Assembly: GCA_044232905.1 (NCBI GenBank)
Contig: JBIIKZ010000003.1
Coordinates: forward strand, 1-64,000
Reading direction: 5' to 3'
DNA: 64,000 nucleotides
Source: CANHVK01 sp044232905
Lineage (GTDB): Bacteria; Bacteroidota; Bacteroidia; Flavobacteriales_D; Crocinitomicaceae
The translations under genes and the position numbers were made by a program. Under the pieces are notes generated by a model, which made no database searches, was not told the DNA's origin, and saw only the letters and a program-made list of their open reading frames with translations. Shown in pieces: positions 61,265 through 64,000 of the stretch (position 1 is the stretch's first letter; each line of letters opens with the position of its first letter).

Positions 61265-61393
61265 AATTCAGTATTTAATACGAGTTGGAAAGTTACTAAT
61301 AAAAAACATAGAATGATATAGATAAAAATGAATATTTATATGTAACTTTTAAAAACAAAAAACAATATGTTTCACCATTTAAAACTTTGAATT

Positions 61394-62137
61394 ATGGATC
61401 TTAATAATACAACTAAGACTGTTTTAGTTACGGGTGGGTCTCGAGGGATCGGCGCAGCAATTTCATTAGAGCTCGGTAGAAAAGAGTTCAATGTAATCGT
61501 AAACTATAATACAAAAGTAGATGAAGCTAATGCAATTGTAGACCAAATAATTAAACAAGGAGGAAATGCAAGTGCAATTCAAGCTAATATAGCAATACCG
61601 GAAGATAGCCAGCGTTTATTTCAAGAAATTGAATCCAAGTATGGACAGGTAGATATATTAGTAAATAATGCTGGTATAACGCGCGATAAATCTTTTCGAA
61701 AAATGCAAAAAACGGAATGGGACGAAGTAATTAATACTAATTTATCCAGCGCTTACAATACCTCTCAATTAGCCATTCATAAAATGATTGAAAACAAATA
61801 CGGAAGAATAATCAATATTAGTTCCGTAATTGGACAATCCGGTGGATTTGGACAAACGAATTATGCTGCAGCAAAAGCTGGATTAATTGGTTTTTCCAAA
61901 TCACTTGCGCTTGAAACCGCAAAATATGGAGTAACGGTAAATTGTATATGCCCTGGATTTATCAAAACAGAAATGGTTGCAGCAATGCCACCAGAAGTTC
62001 TTGCCGCTATAGTATCTAAAATTCCTGCCGCATCATTAGGAAGTACTACAGATATTGCTAAGGGTGTAGCGTTTTTAGTAGACGCTCCATACATAACAGG
62101 ACAATGTTTAAATATCAATGGCGGACTCTACATGTAA
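61394..62137 (+). CDS. phaB: Acetoacetyl-CoA reductase
   Basis: A 247-residue short-chain dehydrogenase. VTGGSRGIGAAI binds the cofactor, NNAGITRDKSFRKM follows, and SSVIGQSGGFGQTNYAAAKA (Ser…YxxxK) is the active site, a form shared by PhaB and FabG. Because it precedes phaE and phaC on the same strand, reduction of acetoacetyl-CoA to (R)-3-hydroxybutyryl-CoA is the likely role. The short gap 61265-61393 to phaJ must hold both divergent promoters. Confidence 0.9.
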   Translation: MDLNNTTKTVLVTGGSRGIGAAISLELGRKEFNVIVNYNTKVDEANAIVDQIIKQGGNASAIQANIAIPEDSQRLFQEIESKYGQVDILVNNAGITRDKSFRKMQKTEWDEVINTNLSSAYNTSQLAIHKMIENKYGRIINISSVIGQSGGFGQTNYAAAKAGLIGFSKSLALETAKYGVTVNCICPGFIKTEMVAAMPPEVLAAIVSKIPAASLGSTTDIAKGVAFLVDAPYITGQCLNINGGLYM

Positions 62138-62240
62138 AAAATATCAACTTTTTTAAAAATTATACTATTTTTTTTTGGTAATTCAATTTAAATGGTTGAA
62201 ATTTGCACAGATAACTTTAAAATTTAAAATAAAAAATAAT

Positions 62241-63611
62241 ATGAATAACACAAAACAAATATTAGACACTGTTGTTGAAACACAAAATAAAGCGATGAGC
62301 TCGTTTGTTGAAACTGCAAATAAATTTCAAGAAGCTTTGAAATCAGAAAATGCTTTTGAAAAATCAACTGAAATCTATAAAAACTGGTGGGAGTCTCAAA
62401 TGTCCATTTTTAAAAATTTATCTACTGACAGTAAATTAGATATTCCTTTTCCTACTAATTTAACAACTGAAAAAGCAGAAGATTTTTACAAAAACATCTA
62501 CACTAACCAGTTAGATTCTATTAAGAAAGCAACAGATTTCAATTTAAATTTGTACAATTCTCTTTCTAGTTTTGGAAAAACAACAAACGAAACTAATGAG
62601 CATTTATTAAATGCAAATACAACTTGGAATACATTGTTTGAATCTTGGACAAAAACGTTAAATTCTACATTTGAATCTTTAACTAAAACATTACCTAAAG
62701 ATACTTTTAATGTAGATTTATTTAAAAATGCGTTAAATACGAATACTTTATACTACAAGTTACAAGAATTTTACCAACCATTATTTAATGCTTTCAATAA
62801 AAATAATTTTTCAGCAGATAACATTAAACAAGTTTTCGAACCAACACATTACAAAAAAATCACTGAAGAATTGTTTCAAAACTTCTTCCCAAGTAACAAC
62901 TTAAATTCCTTACTTGAGAACAACACGAAATATGTTCAAAATTTCTTTGAAACGCAAAAAAACACAAACAAAGAATTCCAAACATATTGGAGTACTTTTA
63001 CTGAAAAATTTCCACATTTAATTTCTGGAGATTTCGCTAAATTCAATAATACTTTTACTACAGTTAATAATTCTTACTCCGAATTATTTGCTCCTTTAAT
63101 GAAATTAGTTTCTAACACGAAAGAAAAAGAAAACATTGAATTAGCAATTACTGCAATTGACAAAGCATCCGTTTACAGTACTAAATTAGCTGAATTACAA
63201 TACTTGCTTTACACAACAGGACAAGAAGTTGCTAAAGATGCTGCAAACTTAGTTACTGATAAAGCGAAAGATGCAACTTTCACTTCAAGCTTCCAACCAT
63301 TCTTCAATGAATGGGTTAGTTTAAATGAAAAACATTACACTAAATTATTTGCTACTGAAGAGTTTTCTAAACTTAAAGGAGAATTAACAACTTTGTCTTT
63401 GGATATCAAAAAAAATCTTGAATACCAATTCGAAAACAAAATTGAAGCGTTACCATTAGTAGTTAAATCGGAATTGAACGAATTATACCAAACAATTCAT
63501 GATTTAAAGAAAACTATCAAAAATTTAGAAAATAAAGTGAACACATCAGAGAAAGCTACTGCTACTAAAACTACTGCAACAACTAACACTAAAAAAGTTA
63601 CTACAGTTTAA
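62241..63611 (+). CDS. phaE: Class III PHA synthase subunit PhaE-like
   Basis: Start at ATG 62241 (MNNTKQILDTVVETQNKAM), giving 456 residues; upstream in-frame residues look unlike a protein N-terminus. It is predominantly helical with aromatic N/T-rich segments. The C-terminal third resembles PhaE (FATEEFSKLKGELTTLSLDI, then ELNELYQTIHDLKKTIKNLE, corresponding to the ELDEVHRxIYELRREVR region), and it ends in a Lys/Thr/Ala tail like phasins. PhaE activates PhaC and coats granules. It is unusually long for PhaE (about 350 residues). Confidence 0.8.
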   Translation: MNNTKQILDTVVETQNKAMSSFVETANKFQEALKSENAFEKSTEIYKNWWESQMSIFKNLSTDSKLDIPFPTNLTTEKAEDFYKNIYTNQLDSIKKATDFNLNLYNSLSSFGKTTNETNEHLLNANTTWNTLFESWTKTLNSTFESLTKTLPKDTFNVDLFKNALNTNTLYYKLQEFYQPLFNAFNKNNFSADNIKQVFEPTHYKKITEELFQNFFPSNNLNSLLENNTKYVQNFFETQKNTNKEFQTYWSTFTEKFPHLISGDFAKFNNTFTTVNNSYSELFAPLMKLVSNTKEKENIELAITAIDKASVYSTKLAELQYLLYTTGQEVAKDAANLVTDKAKDATFTSSFQPFFNEWVSLNEKHYTKLFATEEFSKLKGELTTLSLDIKKNLEYQFENKIEALPLVVKSELNELYQTIHDLKKTIKNLENKVNTSEKATATKTTATTNTKKVTTV

Positions 63612-63631
63612 TTTTTTTCATACCATTAATG

Positions 63632-63661
63632 AAAAGGGAAATTTAGGTTTCCCTTTTTTTT
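63632..63661 (+). terminator. Terminator-like hairpin between phaE and phaC
   Basis: AAAAGGGAAA (63632-63641) pairs with TTTCCCTTTT (63648-63657) around TTTAGG and is followed by a T-run. It has intrinsic terminator form inside an operon, 20 bp before phaC, so it may partly stop transcription and raise PhaE over PhaC. Confidence 0.75.
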
Positions 63662-63679
63662 AGTCCAAAAAAACAAGCT

Positions 63680-64000
63680 ATGCACTTAAATCAAGCAAAT
63701 TTATTACACGAATTATCGGACAATACATCGAAAATCTTAAAAGGTTTTGAAAATCTATCCGAGATTAAAGAAGTAGACATTGCTTCTACTCCAAAAGAGG
63801 TTGTTTATAAAGAAGATAAATTAACACTTTATCGTTATTCAAGAGCTACAAAATCTACCTATAAAACACCTGTTCTAATTGTATATGCATTGGTAAATAC
63901 CTACCAAATGTTGGACCTACAACCTGATAGAAGCTATATCAAAAATCTTTTAGACGCAGGTTTAGATGTTTATTTAATTGATTGGGGTAAACCTTCAAAA
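63680..64000 (+). CDS. phaC: Class III PHA synthase subunit PhaC (5' part only)
   Basis: An ATG at 63680 opens a frame that runs off the window end (107 codons). The translation includes KTPVLIVYALVNTYQMLDLQ and DAGLDVYLIDWGKPSK, the N-terminal core of class III/IV PhaC synthases (TPVLIVYALVNRPYILDLQPD-type, then the LDWG strand). It polymerises 3-hydroxyacyl-CoA to PHA with PhaE. The catalytic Cys-Asp-His triad lies beyond the window. Confidence 0.93.
   Translation, partial: MHLNQANLLHELSDNTSKILKGFENLSEIKEVDIASTPKEVVYKEDKLTLYRYSRATKSTYKTPVLIVYALVNTYQMLDLQPDRSYIKNLLDAGLDVYLIDWGKPSK

Overview
The window is low-GC DNA from a member of the Bacteroidota, most likely a flavobacterium-like (Flavobacteriales) aerobe. 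Signs of this are two proteins with C-terminal Por/type IX secretion sorting domains, a fused CcoN-CcoO cbb3 oxidase subunit, a compact carotenoid operon, TATATTTG-type -7 promoter boxes, and many small conserved Bacteroidota proteins (DUF1573, DUF5723-like, the RuvX-Def pair). No rRNA, tRNA, CRISPR array or complete insertion sequence was seen.

Layout. 1-6.3 kb: edge fragment, SF1 helicase, DCC-family protein, DEAD-box helicase, IS30-type transposase remnant, coaD and a thioredoxin-fold protein. 6.4-12.4 kb: heavy-metal RND efflux (lipoprotein adaptor plus an RND pump fused to its TolC-type channel) and a His-rich small protein. 12.6-15 kb: tyrosine catabolism (hppD, hmgA); hppD has an in-frame TAG 23 codons before its family-typical end. 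15-17 kb: outer-membrane protein between blocks of short degenerate repeats. 17-21.2 kb: carotenoid operon led by a CarH/LitR-like B12-domain MerR regulator. 21.5-26.6 kb: RluF-like pseudouridine synthase, 2OG oxygenase, NUDIX hydrolase, hydrolases. 26.7-37.4 kb: cbb3 oxidase genes ccoS-ccoNO-ccoQ-ccoP-ccoG-ccoH-safE, facing ccoI and hemN. 37.6-46.4 kb: T9SS protein, Ntn hydrolase, ZIP transporter, ndk, pepT, DsbD. 46.4-52.3 kb: tilS, pabB, DUF1573, lipoprotein, def, ruvX, and dapD divergently. 52.4-57.5 kb: secreted M43 metalloprotease, MazG-like enzyme, polyprenyl diphosphate synthase, rmlA. 57.6-64 kb: a polyhydroxyalkanoate (PHA) locus with phaB-phaE-phaC on the plus strand and phaJ, hydrolase, 3-hydroxybutyrate dehydrogenase, patatin and DUF2459 genes on the minus strand.

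How the genes work together. The cbb3 cluster encodes the oxidase plus copper and heme supply, a microaerobic respiratory module. The crt operon makes a hydroxylated carotenoid, probably under light control through AdoCbl; the polyprenyl synthase at 55.7 kb could supply its prenyl precursor. The PHA locus couples polymer synthesis with hydrolysis and 3-hydroxybutyrate oxidation.

Most unusual signals. (1) The interrupted hppD. (2) Several families of short palindromic or heptamer-like repeats that reach into genes: they supply the TAG stop codon of three genes and in-frame peptide segments in CcoI, DsbD, SafE and RluF. (3) A roughly 190-residue domain inserted inside the catalytic domain of the M43 protease. 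(4) The PHA locus. (5) A roughly 280-bp element bounded by two identical 17-bp palindromes.
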